The position numbers were made by a program, and so were the translations under genes. From positions 248,001 to 312,000 of the forward strand of contig JAFJTR010000018.1 in the NCBI GenBank assembly GCA_022559985.1: a stretch of DNA of 64,000 bases. Direction: 5' to 3'. This DNA comes from Parastagonospora avenae f. sp. tritici 18332-5. Lineage: Eukaryota; Ascomycota; Dothideomycetes; Pleosporales; Phaeosphaeriaceae. Numbering within the stretch: the first letter of the stretch is position 1; every line of letters begins with the position of its first letter. Below, one piece after another: positions 33,198 to 44,185 of this stretch. The notes below the pieces were generated by a model. It had not been told where the DNA came from. It saw nothing but the letters and a program-made list of their open reading frames with translations, and did not search any database.

Positions 33198-33668
33198 ACT
33201 TGCTCGCTTCTTCCTTTCTTCACTTCTTGTGCACTTGCAGGTTTGTTGCATACCCACGCGTTGCTGTGATGGGTCTTTCATGGTTATGGTTGGTGGGCTC
33301 TCGGTGATGGTTATACCCTTATGATTCACAGCATATTTTACGATTATCAAACCTCCTATTTTCTTCTCATGTGCTGGGCTAGACATTGTCATCTTCTCCT
33401 TCAACAGGACATTGTGGACATCTAGAATTATGGAGGCATCAGTGCTCCTTCCTCACGCTCTATATCGCGCTTTCCTCTTTCACCCATGCCCGCTTCACAT
33501 GGCAACGCGCCTGCCAAGACTTATCTCAACAACACTCGGATCTTTACCTCCACCTGCTATGGCCACAGCGACAAACCTCACCTGGCCGGACGCTCGACTT
33601 TCAAACTTCAGTCTCACAGCGTTCGCTTTTGCTATCCTCACAACGCACTTTCCTTCCAGTACGGTTTT

Positions 33669-33728
33669 CTCACAGCGCATTTCCCTCACAGAGTGCTTCC
33701 CTCACAGGGCACTTCCTCACAGTGCTTC
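33669..33728. repeat. Four-unit CTCACAG tandem repeat
   Basis: CTCACAG begins at 33669, 33685, 33701 and 33716, giving a 15-16 base period with partly conserved GC(A/T)(T/C)TTCC filler. Two looser copies lie upstream at 33613 and 33637. Confidence 0.65.
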
Positions 33729-33789
33729 AAACCCCCATAAAAGTGAGCAATTCCCTTCCTCTGCTACACTCCATATCAGTCTGCACATC

Positions 33790-33889
33790 TTTGCTAGACA
33801 CTACTAGCAACACACACACATCTCTACTAGACACCACTAGTAACCCATACGCTCACACTTCTCTACTAGACTCCACCAGCAACCCACAT
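33790..33889 (+). repeat. 30-base direct repeats in the 5' leader
   Basis: The units at 33821-33850 and 33860-33889 match at 25 of 30 positions (core TCTCTACTAGAC-CCAC-AG-AACCCA), and a more diverged unit lies at 33790-33815. The array ends 7 bases before the ATG at 33897, so it is almost certainly transcribed. Confidence 0.6.
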
Positions 33890-33896
33890 ACCCAAC

Positions 33897-34535
33897 ATGT
33901 GTATCTACTGGAAGAAGAAGCACACGTGCGGCCACACCAGCGACCGCCCCTACATCGAGATGTGCCGTCCCGGCTGTCTCAGCAACACCATCTGCACCGA
34001 CATCAGTACCGTCGAAATGCTGCGCAACAGCCACTTCCCGTGCTACCCCTGCATCAAGGCTGAAGCTCGCACCGAAGCTGAGGCTCGCTACCACGCCCAG
34101 CACGACACTGTCCTAGCCGCCAACACAGCCCGCACAAACTCTCTCCGCGAGAAGCACGCCGCCGAGCTGCGCGCCAAGGAGGAGCGTATCCGCCGCGAGG
34201 CCCGCGAGAAGGCGGCACGCGAGCGCGAGGAGGAGAACCGTGCTAAGATGCTCAAGGAGAAGGAGGAGGAGCGCGCGAAGAAGGAGGGCGGCATGTGGAT
34301 TGAGACGAACAGTGGGAAGAAGGCCAAGGGCAGGAAGGGGAATGACGCGCTGGGCTTTCCTGTTCTGCCGGGCTCTGCGCCGCCGGTTATCAAGACGTTT
34401 GCGGAGGTGGGGCGCAAGGAGAATGAGGGTGGAGAGATGGTGAAGGAAAAGGGTGGGGATGTAGGTGGCAGGGCGGGCACTTGGGGTCCTAAGAAGATTC
34501 TCAGTCGCAAGGAGAATGTGGCGGTGAAGAAGTGA
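33897..34535 (+). CDS. Cysteine-rich N-terminus and coiled-coil hypothetical protein
   Basis: A 212-residue frame with an ATG at 33897. The first 55 residues hold eight Cys and two His in closely spaced pairs (MCIYWKKKHTCGHTSD, MCRPGC, CYPC), suggesting zinc binding. Residues 60-140 are a long, highly charged helix rich in Glu, Arg, Lys and Ala (coiled coil). A basic, Gly-rich tail contains PVIKTFAEVG. Similar Cys-head/coil proteins are common in Dothideomycetes without known function. It has no visible signal peptide. Strong codon bias toward G/C at third positions supports real coding. Confidence 0.75.
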   Translation: MCIYWKKKHTCGHTSDRPYIEMCRPGCLSNTICTDISTVEMLRNSHFPCYPCIKAEARTEAEARYHAQHDTVLAANTARTNSLREKHAAELRAKEERIRREAREKAAREREEENRAKMLKEKEEERAKKEGGMWIETNSGKKAKGRKGNDALGFPVLPGSAPPVIKTFAEVGRKENEGGEMVKEKGGDVGGRAGTWGPKKILSRKENVAVKK

Positions 34536-35161
34536 GCGGTCTGGTTTGGGCTTGTGCTTCTGATTGAAGCATGATACTCCCTCCTTCAGTCGGTCTGAGG
34601 GGGGTGAATCACACCAAGCTTCACACGCCGGTGTAATATACAATTGGCTATACTAAAAATTTGTCTAAATCCCTTTTCCTTCCTTCTGCCTTTGCATTTC
34701 TATAGCTTCTATAGCTTCGGTGAAATTATCTACAATTAAAACCAAAACAATCACTTCCTTTTGGAAGCATCAAAGCTCCTTTCATCTTCTGAACTTATCG
34801 TGCATGTATCTAACGGGCGAACACATCGCGGGGCGTCTTTCATCAGCAAAGCTAAACGATGTCATTAGAGAGCTGGGAAATGCAATTTATGGCGATGTTG
34901 CGCTTGAAATTCGTGTCATTATCCTTGAGCCTTTTGCGTTGGTAGAACAAGATGAGTCGATGGTGGGTCAAAGGTAAGAAAGGGCGTTGAGTTGAGGTGG
35001 CAAAGAGGGTATGTCAGGTGACAGCCGAATCACTTACTCAAGTCGGCGTCGTGTAGAAAGGCATTGAGGTAGTGAGAACGTGAATGTGAAATCATTCAAT
35101 GTATCTTTGTAGTATGCGAGCTGACTTATTCCTCAATGATGCACAGAATGCGAGAACGAAC
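34536..35161. other. Intergenic stretch
   Basis: Short frames only; the 85-codon frame at 34720-34977 has no family features. Confidence 0.5.
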
Positions 35162-37895
35162 TCAGGCAGATACTACAGAACACTTGTCCCAGATTGGATC
35201 TTCTTCCTGACACTCTTGGCCTTCTTTCTTGCTCTCACCGTCTTCCACCTCACTCTCTTCATCTTCTTCGTGTATACCAAACTCCCCCCTCAAAATCTCA
35301 GCACATCTCTCCTTTCTATCTGTACACCCCTGAACAGCAATGGCCCACCAAGCGCCACTTCGAACATACGATGTCCAGGAACGCAAAACCTCGTGTATTC
35401 ACTCGTGCGTACCAAAGACATACACTCGACACAAGTCATCCGCATGCAAGCCTCTCAATATCCCACAATATCCCACCGATTCGCCAGTCTTTATGGCATG
35501 GTGTGGAGCATGTAAGTCTTTCCTCTGAGTACAGAAATCACACGCCCACGACGCCGGAGCCGGATCTGCTCGTAGTACATCTAGTGCGTCGTTGCGGTGG
35601 CCGAGGGCTAGTAGCGCTTCCACAGGGGTTAGCTGCCATGGCCACGTGATATGGTGGTGGTTTTCATGCGTGAGTAAATCGCAACATGCTGCGATCCAGG
35701 ACTTCAAGGTCGCGGTGGTAGCCGTGGTGAGTCCTAATCTGCGTTCAATTTGAGTGAGGAAGACTTCGCTGCCATCGTTCCAGATGATGCGTTCTCTGGC
35801 GTCCTGGTTGAAACTGCTTTGGGCAAGGGAGGCCATGCAAAGCAGGTTGCAAGTTGTTCCTGTGATGATGGTGTTGCGAACCGATAGGTGGCAGTAGTTT
35901 CTCGCCACCTTGTTCAATATTTTAGCGCTGGATTTTGTGTGTTTTTAATGACTACAGCGATGTGAGCGATTTCCGCGACCAGTAGTTCGGCCCTGGTATA
36001 GTCGTGCAAGTAGTCGATGTAGATTTGAGTTCGGAATTCATCTGTAGCACCAGCATGTGGTTTTTCTTCTGGGCTTCTCTCACTGCATCTTGATATACTG
36101 AAGCAAGCCATTCTAGCTTTCCAGATTTATGCGCAGCCTGCAACACGATGGCAAGGGCAGAATGCGAGTCGTCATACTCACTTCCCCCGTGCAGATATAC
36201 TGTCAAATGGTTGCTGACGTCGTCGTCTGTGATTTTCTGCAAGAACTCAAGAAAGGACAACATCCTGGGGAATGCTACTTCTTCTGGGATTTTCTCCAGT
36301 TCTCTGACGTACACGTGCCAATCATGTTCGGTTTGCCTGAATAGGCGGCCTGTTCGTGGATATGAAGAGTCTTTTCCGAATCTTCGAGCAGACGATGGGT
36401 CCCAAGCCAAATTTGAGTAAGCAAATTCGAGCTCTTCATGGATTTGGATATGTGTGTATAGATCCGCAATGCCGTTCTCAGCCAGTTCGAGTAGCACCAC
36501 GGTTTCCTCACCGAACGCAATGGCCGTCTTATATTCGCGCATATATCTATATGCTTTGGCAAGTCCATCGCGTGCCGCAATCTTGTTGGGCTCGATCCAA
36601 AGTGCTCTCTCAAAGTATGCTACTGCATGTTCGTCATGGTCAGAGTTCCTCAAAGCAACAGCAACATATTAATTCCATTCCGCACTTTCGATTGGACCCA
36701 ACCACTTTGTTGATGATAGAAGTGTTTCTAATGGGAGCTTACTGGGTAGCTCGTCGGCGTTCTGACTTCCATATACTAGTGCCTTGATACTAGCAACGAT
36801 GCGCAGCAAGGGAAGAGGCAAACATGTTTGATGCAAAATCTGATGCAAAATAACCTTCGCAATTGGCAGTAAGATATCTTGCGGCCTGTCGTGACATGAT
36901 GTGACCCATTCTGAATAAGCTTGTGCAGAGTCTTGGTCTACTAGCGCACTGGCAAGACGTGCAACTAGTGTAGCGTTCTCAAGAGTAAATGCCGACCATG
37001 CAATCTTCTGGGACCAACGTAGTAGAACGTCCTCATCATTGACAAACCGAAACAAGAAACTGCTCAGCTCAAGTCGTGCTTGTTTATTGCAATGTTTGAC
37101 TAGGTTGGCACCCGCGACGTGCTCAACGTGGTCGAGCCAATGTTCAGCAGCATACAGCGTTAGGCCCGTCTGCTTCTTTTCCTCATCGTCCCGATTGATG
37201 TTAACCATGGATGCCTAGCAAGTATTGAGTATCTGGACTTCAGCGTGGGTGTCAGCGGGACCAGTCTCAGGAACTACAGGCTCCTGCGATTGCTTCTGCT
37301 TCTGGAAGTGTGCAGCTACATATGGCTGTACGAATTCGACTTTCGTGAATGATGAAATACATTGATAGGGCTTTCCGAGTAGCGCCCAGAGCTCTTCATC
37401 AAGAGGCGATGTTGTTACGCCGTCGTCTCTCACAAGCTTCAGTAGAGCCCCGTAGTGTTCTCGGATGTGTTCGGCGATTGAATCCGGCTCGTGACGCGGA
37501 GGTGAGAGAATATTGACGACATCGCTAATTTCTGACAGGGAGAGAGAGCGCATAGTGTTGTTCACCCACAAGAGAAGTGCAGCCAGCTCTTCTGACAGCT
37601 CAGGTGCCAGGCAAGATTTGTATAGCTCTAGCACGGCTTCAACGAGCTCGTCGGAATATCGGAAGTTCATTTCAGTCTTGTCGAGAATCTCGCCAGACGA
37701 CCGCTGGTCTTCTGAGACGTACGGCGTTGAGCAGTCATGAAGTGCGTCCTCGGCTATCGGGTGTTCAAGCATGGGCTTGATATGCCCGTCCAAGTCTGGC
37801 TTGGAAGTACCGATTTGAAGTTGAGAGAAAGTTGGCTCGATACATCGCACGACGTTCGTACCGTCAATATTGTGTGGGACGGTTGGGGAGGTCAT
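35162..37895 (-). pseudogene. Remnant of a STAND/NLR-type protein with TPR repeats
   Basis: The ATG at 37895 opens 206 codons with a winged-helix-like block typical of the part after a NACHT domain (ALLLWVNNTMRSLSLSEISDVV, EHIREHYGALLKLV). An intron at 37215-37277 leads to LYAAEHWLDHVEHV and TPR-like helices (AVAYFERALWIEPNKIAARDGLAKAYRYM), then a C-terminal CDFC motif. The frame is broken by TAA at 36669-36671, by shifts near 36055 and 35917, and by TGA at 35399-35401. Coding sense continues in another frame each time. No NACHT P-loop is present in or upstream of it, so the sensor half is missing. Both stops can arise from C-to-T changes (CAA to TAA, TGG to TGA on either strand), but that origin is inference. 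Confidence 0.68.
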
Positions 37896-38170
37896 GGTGA
37901 ATCTATTGCAATTGTAGGTAGTTCGCTAGTATGATCGAGAATTGCTGCGTGCGACAAAGGGGGCTTATATAGACACTGCGACCTCGATTTCTTGTGTGAC
38001 ATGATTTGGTGACAGAATATTGGTGGTCAATGGCACTTGATCGCATCGCCGTTTGTCACGTCGTACAAACAAGTGATGCGACAATGCCCATTGAATGGTA
38101 GTCTAAATACAGTGGGTATGCGCGCGGTGCTCATGATGGCCTGATACAGCGGTTAATTCTCCATGATATC

Positions 38171-39857
38171 TCATTGCTCACCTCGCTTTCTGCTTGTGAT
38201 AAAGAGTCGCACGTAATAGAATAACACCCCTATCACCCATATACCCAAGAGTACCGCTGCTTGGACTGGTGCGAAGACGGCACCTCTGATAACCACAAAG
38301 CCACTGATGAAAGCGAACAGAGCAGGTATGGCGATGAAGGGTTTGACGGGCCGTGGCAGATTCGGTTCGCGGAAGCGCAGGATAATTGCGCCGAGAACCG
38401 TCAGGAAGAAGAACGCATACTCAGCGAGACCATTCAACGTGAGGAGTATGCGCATGTTACCGAGTAGGATGTATATCGTAGACAACACGATGTTGAGAAT
38501 GAGCGCGTTAATCGGGGATTCTCCTTGATCCATCGCATCTTCAGCGGACTCATCTTGTTCACTCGCTTTCGTCAACTTGAAGGTGCCGACTTGTCCAACG
38601 GTACCGAGAAACTGAGGAATCCACTGGTTGTTGGCCGCAGCGACCGTCATGCGGCCTGCAACAAAACTGTTGCCCAATGCTGAACCCGCAATGACGAGGC
38701 AAATGAGGGCAGTGGCGAAGTATGCAACGCCCTTGCCTAGGAAATGTGTCACGGCGGTCTGTAGGTTGTCAGTCATGATTCAAAGTATGGTTAGATCAAG
38801 GTTCTTGAAGAGGACTCACCACAGCGGCGGCATCTGTTGTGGAAACAACCTCCCACGGTAGCAGCACGTAGTAGACCGCGTTAGCCGCAACATAACATAT
38901 AATGATGGTCGGAATGGCCGTATTTATCGATAATGGAAGCTGACGGCTTGGGTTATGTAGCTCAGCTGCGACATAATTTGCCTTGCGCAATGTCAATGTT
39001 TGTATGCCAAATCATCAGGAAGCACACACCTTGTCCCACCCCGAATATGCCCAAAGCGCGCCGTATAGCGCCGTCGAATAGAAGCCGAGCGATTCCCAAG
39101 TGCTCACTCTTGTCCAGTCAAATTGTGTACCATCAGGCAGAACAGTGTCTCTGGGCGCAAACCAGCCCTTCCTATGCCAATCTCCACCTCCATAGTCCTT
39201 GCTTTTACCAAGATACACAAAAACGACAACCAGACCCGCCACAATGAGCAGCAAAATCGTTAGTAGCTTAATAGCAACGAAGAAGCTGGATAGCCTAGTG
39301 CTCGTCTTGGTGCTGATAGAGTTGAGCGTCGTGACACAAACTAGCACCAGCACGCTCAATAGCTTGTGCGTCAATGGCGGTGATGGCTCGTTGATGCCCA
39401 TGCTCGAATAGATGGACTCGACGAATACGATGCTCAAGATTGCAAGTGTTGCTGGCATGGTCGCCACGATCCAAGACCACGCAGCCATGTAGCCCCATAC
39501 GTCGCCATAAATGTAGCTCAGGTACGGTTGGATACCTCCCTCCCCAGGAAAAGCGGTTCCTAGTTCCGCCATAGTCAAAGCGCCAGTCCATGCTAGAATA
39601 CCGCCAAGAAGCCAGATCAAAAGGCCTGCACCTGGTGATGGAACATTTGCGTCGATAGGTCCAGGTGATGAAAAGACGCCGGAGCCGATGACGATGCTGA
39701 TAAGAAGTGCGAACCCGTCCAAAGCACCAAGGTTTCGAGCAAAAGTGCCACGGTGCACGGCAGTGGACTCGGTGTTGTCTTCATCCGTGAAGTAGGTGCC
39801 CGGATCTTCTTGCGAATCTTGTTGTTCGAGGAGAGGAGTTCTCTCTGACGCGGCCAT
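38171..39857 (-). CDS. Amino-acid transporter, APC superfamily (LAT-like)
   Basis: Three exons, 39030-39857, 38820-38981 and 38171-38758, all with phase-0 introns, give 525 residues with about twelve transmembrane helices. The APC signature in helix 1 is clear: LISIVIGSGVFSSPGPIDANV, the unwound GSG that binds the substrate. The first loop has MAELGTAFPGEGGIQPYLSYIYG, and the junction of exons 1 and 2 gives WAYSGWDKANYVAAELHNPSRQLP, a strong family motif. The acidic N-terminus (TPLLEQQD) and basic C-terminus (TSRKRGEQ) are probably cytosolic. The layout matches L-type or high-affinity methionine-permease-like fungal transporters; the substrate is not determined. Confidence 0.93.
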
Positions 39858-40394
39858 GCTTCAGATAAGAGCGCGTGTCAAAACACGCGTACGTTCAAGT
39901 GCGTGATTCGACTAGTTAGGATTGAGCGTGATAACAGAATATCTATAGAATGTCTTGAATGTAGCCTCTCGTGAGGATGCCAAGGGACGTTGGACATGTA
40001 AGATAAGATGAGAGATGGTTGAACTTACGCGTGTTGGGTCAAACGTGACAGAATGGCGTCATCGACGGAAACATCCCGTCATGCACGACAGGGGCTAAAG
40101 CCCCAGACATATCACTCAGTAATAGCAACGGTCGCAAGGTGTTCGCATCAGTGTTTTGAAGTGTACGAGTGCTATCTCGAAAGGTATCGTGATGGAAGAG
40201 CGGATGTAGAAGCATCGGCGATTGAGCGGTGATGGTCGGGAGATCTTTCGCTCACATCCGCCCCTCCCAGTCGACTTCCGAGGTAACTCGAGGAACAACA
40301 CCATGGCCATCGCTCTTTTCGCCGGGATGCCGTCAATCACAAATCGCGACGCGTGTCCTCGTTGTGTACTTTTGACGGCAATATTAGCGCAGAT
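39858..40394. promoter_or_regulatory. Divergent promoter region between transporter and thioesterase genes
   Basis: It separates two genes read in opposite directions. GTTGTGTACTTTTGAC at 40361-40376 resembles the boxes near the Clr5-ankyrin genes and ends 18 bases before the thioesterase ATG. Confidence 0.4.
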
Positions 40395-41631
40395 ATGGTA
40401 GTGCGCCCTTACTTCAACGAGCAGAAGCAGGTGCTTCCTTTCGACAAGGTCATCGAGCTTGAGAAGATTGATGACTGGACATTTCGGTCTATCGTGAAAG
40501 CATATTCACCAACTGGTACATAGACCATCAGTATGCACTACCAAGAAAGGTACTGATTGAATGCGTCTTTTTCTAGGCGGAGAGAATGGAACGTATGGCG
40601 GACATGTCTTCGCACAGGCTGCGTGGGCTGCTGCACAAACCGTGGGAGAAGGCTACTTGATACATGTGAGTAGAAGCATATTCATTGTTGAGGCAGCGAC
40701 TTAGACATACTAGAACATCACAGGATGGTTTGTCTTAGGTGGCAAGCCTAATGAGCACTACACCTACAAGGTCAACAAGATAAGGGACGGCTTCAATTAC
40801 TGCACTCGTTCTGTGACCGTCTCTCAGATCGCAGCCCATGGAGAAATGTTCGCATGCACGTGCTCTTTCAAGAAAGAGGAAGGATCGCCATTCGATGTCC
40901 AAGATCAAGTCAATTTGAAGGAGATGTACCGAGACGCTTTAGAGGGCAAGGAGACTGAGCCGATGGAGCATCCTGCAGCACTGAGTAACGACTCCGAGTA
41001 CTTCCGCGAAACATATCTGAGGGAGCACCCTGATCATTTTAATCCAATAGCTGGACTACATTTGAGGAAAGCAGACATGACGAAGTACAACGAGAAGCGA
41101 ACCGCTCTCAACCGTCGGCAGCTTACATTCTATACCCCTCGAGGTTCATTACCTCTACCCACTGCGCCATATCCACCCCGAGCAGACTCAACCGGAAAAT
41201 TATCTTTGACAAGGGAAGCGAACATGCACGCCTGCGGTCATCTTTACGCCTCAGACCGTAACTCGCTATTCATTGTGCCGAACCATCTCGATCTTCCACG
41301 AGACTATACTAGAATGGCGTCCCTGTCGCACAGTGTTATCTTCCACGTTGGTATCAAAGACCTGGTAATGCCAGCTGAGCCGCGTATCAATCATCCGAAC
41401 GCTGATCCAACGTATTGGGAAGATGGATCGCTCCCGCTCTGCAATCTAGAGAATCATCATGAAGGCGATGAAGACGGACGCAAATGGTTCGTCCAAGAAG
41501 CTCATCTTACACGAGCCACTGAAGGAAGAGCTTTGCATACTTCTCGCATGTGGGACTATGAGAGAGGAGTTCACATTGCGACTACCTTTCAGGATGGACT
41601 GATCAGGTTCAAACCTGGCGCGAAGATCTGA
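40395..41631 (+). CDS. Acyl-CoA thioesterase, TesB/ACOT8-like double hot-dog
   Basis: Exons 40395-40515, 40577-40665 and 40714-41631 encode 375 residues. Splicing at TAG 40713, not at the later CAG, gives the family motif NITGWFVLGGKPNEHYTYKVNKIRDG. The first hot-dog helix is GENGTYGGHVFAQAAWAAAQTV, followed by YCTRSVTVSQ and FACTCSFKKEE. The C-terminal half has SLSHSVIFH and WFVQEAHLTRATEGRALHTSRMWD, matching the second hot dog. Such enzymes hydrolyse acyl-CoA esters in peroxisomes or as part of specialised-metabolite pathways. The C-terminus (PGAKI) is not a clear peroxisomal signal. The neighbouring methyltransferase on the same strand could share a pathway, but that is inference. Confidence 0.88.
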
Positions 41632-41976
41632 AGTTTTCGCTGAAACATTCTGCCTATGTATGATGGCCCCCGCGGTATCGCCTTTGGCTCTGTGAAATAC
41701 TTATAGTGCAATTGCGGCGGAGACTACGCCCGATGCAATACGACTTGCTGCTAAGTAGAGCTATTACAAGCGTGTCTTATCATTCGCTGCTTACCCCGCT
41801 ACTCTACGTTCTGCATGTTGGCGGCGTAGTATGAACATGTAAGCGAGCTTACTGCTTACGCCTTTTGTAGATCGTTGATACCGTGTAGGCGTTCCACTAA
41901 TACATGCATATAAGACGAGTACCTCGAACTTTGTTCTTCTCTAATACACTGCCCAACTAGTCGCACAACCATCATC
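41632..41976. other. Intergenic stretch
   Basis: 345 bases between two plus-strand genes; I see nothing beyond a presumed promoter. Confidence 0.5.
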
Positions 41977-42870
41977 ATGGCTGAACAAAAGAAGATGAAC
42001 TTCGAGATTTTCAACATGGCAGCTGCCAAGTACGAGACACTCTCCGGAGGCTGCACCCGAGAGCTGGCTCGCCATATGATCGACATGGCGCCACCTTTTG
42101 ATGGCACCTCAGTCATTCTCGACAGCGCATGCGGCACAGGCGTTGTCGCGCAAGAAGTCCTCCTCAAAACCTTTAGCGCAGATGTCGCTCCTGCAAGCAT
42201 CATTTGCGTAGATACAGCTCCCACAATGGTCGACATGGCTCGCGACATCTGCTCTGGCATGATCTCCACGTATGCGGGTCGCGACGCTGCCATCCCGAAC
42301 GTGACATGCGACGTCATGCCCGGGGAGGAACTACGCCAGCCAGACGACTACTTCACACACTCATTTACCAACCAGGGTTTCGCGTTCTACAAAGACGCAG
42401 TCAAAGGCGCATCTGAGATCTACCGCACACTCAAGCCAGGCGGAACGGCAGTTGTCACCACCTGGGCGGAGGGCTTAGGACACGTCCGCGTAGTCCAAGA
42501 AGCGCAGAAATCGTACAAAGCCGACGCGCCGTTGTTTCGCTTCCCGATTCCAGGTGAATGGTTCCAAGCATCTCATCTGGAGAAAGTCATGCGAGGTGGA
42601 GGGTTTCAGGACGTGGAGGTGCATGAGCAGAAAGTGTGGTATGCTATGAAAACTACCGACGACATAACAGAGGTGCTGTTTGAGATGTTCAAAAACTTTC
42701 CGGTGGGCTGGACGGATGAGGAGAATGCTGAGTTCAAGCACTTTTTGGAGGCTGCTATCGAGGAAAAAGCTATTAAGATTGAACGAGCTGTGCCTGGCGA
42801 TGTGGCGGGCGTCACTGAAGAGCTATTTGGCTTTCCTCTGGTTGGATTGGTGGCTGTGGCAAAGAAATGA
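41977..42870 (+). CDS. Class I SAM-dependent methyltransferase
   Basis: An intronless frame of 297 residues with an ATG at 41977. SAM-binding motif I is VILDSACGTGVVA near residue 50, the acidic residue ending strand 2 is ICVDTAP, and motif III/post-III follow as YRTLKPGGTAVVTTW. The family style is UbiE/Coq5-like, often seen in fungal small-molecule methyltransferases. The substrate cannot be told. There is no targeting signal. Confidence 0.9.
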   Translation: MAEQKKMNFEIFNMAAAKYETLSGGCTRELARHMIDMAPPFDGTSVILDSACGTGVVAQEVLLKTFSADVAPASIICVDTAPTMVDMARDICSGMISTYAGRDAAIPNVTCDVMPGEELRQPDDYFTHSFTNQGFAFYKDAVKGASEIYRTLKPGGTAVVTTWAEGLGHVRVVQEAQKSYKADAPLFRFPIPGEWFQASHLEKVMRGGGFQDVEVHEQKVWYAMKTTDDITEVLFEMFKNFPVGWTDEENAEFKHFLEAAIEEKAIKIERAVPGDVAGVTEELFGFPLVGLVAVAKK

Positions 42871-43096
42871 GAGCACTCGTTTGCACGGTGTTACCGCACA
42901 GGTGTCATAGAGCTGGTCACAGGTTATCATACTTGGAAGTGTCCCGATGCTTTGGATAAGCTCCATTTCATTGCATCAATGTAAAACTTTTCGAATTCAT
43001 GTTGGTCTTTCAGAATCTTTCACACTCTTGTGCGGCGAGATATCAGTCGAACTCCACTCTAAAACTTTCTGCTCAACCAAAGAGTTCATGGTATGC

Positions 43097-44185
43097 TCAG
43101 TCTCTGATACCATTGCAGTACCTGAAGGTACGCTCATGCGGCTTGCATCGTCCCGAGCCCTGCACCTCCCACTCCCCCTTCTTCCCGCCTTTTTGTCCGA
43201 TGACCACCTCCGCACCATAGTGTTCCCACACCTCAGTCATCAAGACTCGAACGCCGACTGAACCACGAAGACTGCGACGAATGGAGCCCTTGATCTGGTC
43301 GGTCAAGCGGCCAGCCTCGTCTATTGGACGAATTACACGGAAGCGGATCTTTCCGACCTTCTCCAGAGCTGTACGGGTGGCCGTGGCGATGCGGTTGTTG
43401 ACCGAGATTTCGAAGAAGCGCCAGCGAGAGCTGAAGACGGGGCGTAGCACGAGACGCCGAAGGTTGGTCAGGTACTTGATCGACTCCAGAACGGCGGGCC
43501 AAGGATTGGCGATGGGATACCCGTCGGTGGACATGTACATCTTGAGTCCGGTCTGCTGGTTCATGTAGAAGTAGTCGATCTCCGCGTAGATGTCGAGAGT
43601 GAGGAGGTTTGTGCAGTCGCCGATGAGCTCCCAGAGCTTGATCGCCTTGTCTGCTGTGGGATGATGTAGTTTGCTGTCCCCATCGACAGTCAAGCGTAGA
43701 CAACGTAGACTGCGCCGGCCAACGTCGCCAATGTCTTCGAGGAAGTTTATGTAGACGTTGATGTAGTCCGGATCGGTGGTACGTGACTGAGTGGTCTTGA
43801 GCTCAAAGGTGTTATTTGCGAAGAAGTAAGATCGAGCCTCAGCGCGGATGTTGTGATCGAGATCGCTCAGAAGTGCAAGTACTTCTAATGGTGTACGGCC
43901 GTCCACGCGCTTGACTCCTGGAGAATGGAAGCGCTGCGTAGTCGCATCGAAGGTGACCGATATGGGCTGTGGCCATTTCAACGTAGTCGCATATGCGAGA
44001 TTACGAAGCTCTCCTGGTAAAGAAGCGAATGAAGCGCGGCCGACGTTGATGCGCTCGGAGTTCTCCTGGTAGTTGATGCATGACATGGCTACTAGCCTCC
44101 AGTATGCCAGTGATGTAGTAGGCAATCTCCAAATGGCCAAGGCAGTTGAATTGAGCCTCGAGACTGGTAGCTTGGTATCGTACAT
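43097..44185 (-). CDS. F-box-like hypothetical protein
   Basis: A 362-residue frame with an ATG at 44185; an internal ATG that gives MSCINYQEN is also possible as the start. The region FASLPGELRNLAYA resembles the degenerate F-box-like start of many fungal orphan proteins. It is followed by DLDHNIRAEARSYFFANNTFEL (the usual Phe/Asn-rich strand of these families) and repeated Leu-rich segments such as SLRCLRLTVDGD and LTNLRRLVLRPVF. No catalytic motif is visible. It may be a substrate receptor in an SCF-type complex, but this rests on family style only. Confidence 0.72.
   Translation of the reverse strand: MYDTKLPVSRLNSTALAIWRLPTTSLAYWRLVAMSCINYQENSERINVGRASFASLPGELRNLAYATTLKWPQPISVTFDATTQRFHSPGVKRVDGRTPLEVLALLSDLDHNIRAEARSYFFANNTFELKTTQSRTTDPDYINVYINFLEDIGDVGRRSLRCLRLTVDGDSKLHHPTADKAIKLWELIGDCTNLLTLDIYAEIDYFYMNQQTGLKMYMSTDGYPIANPWPAVLESIKYLTNLRRLVLRPVFSSRWRFFEISVNNRIATATRTALEKVGKIRFRVIRPIDEAGRLTDQIKGSIRRSLRGSVGVRVLMTEVWEHYGAEVVIGQKGGKKGEWEVQGSGRCKPHERTFRYCNGIRD

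Larger units (their letters stand above)
33198..33896. other. Intergenic stretch with short tandem repeats
   Basis: No gene. It holds the tandem repeats listed separately (33669-33728 and 33790-33889), which end a few bases before the ATG of the next gene. Confidence 0.5.
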
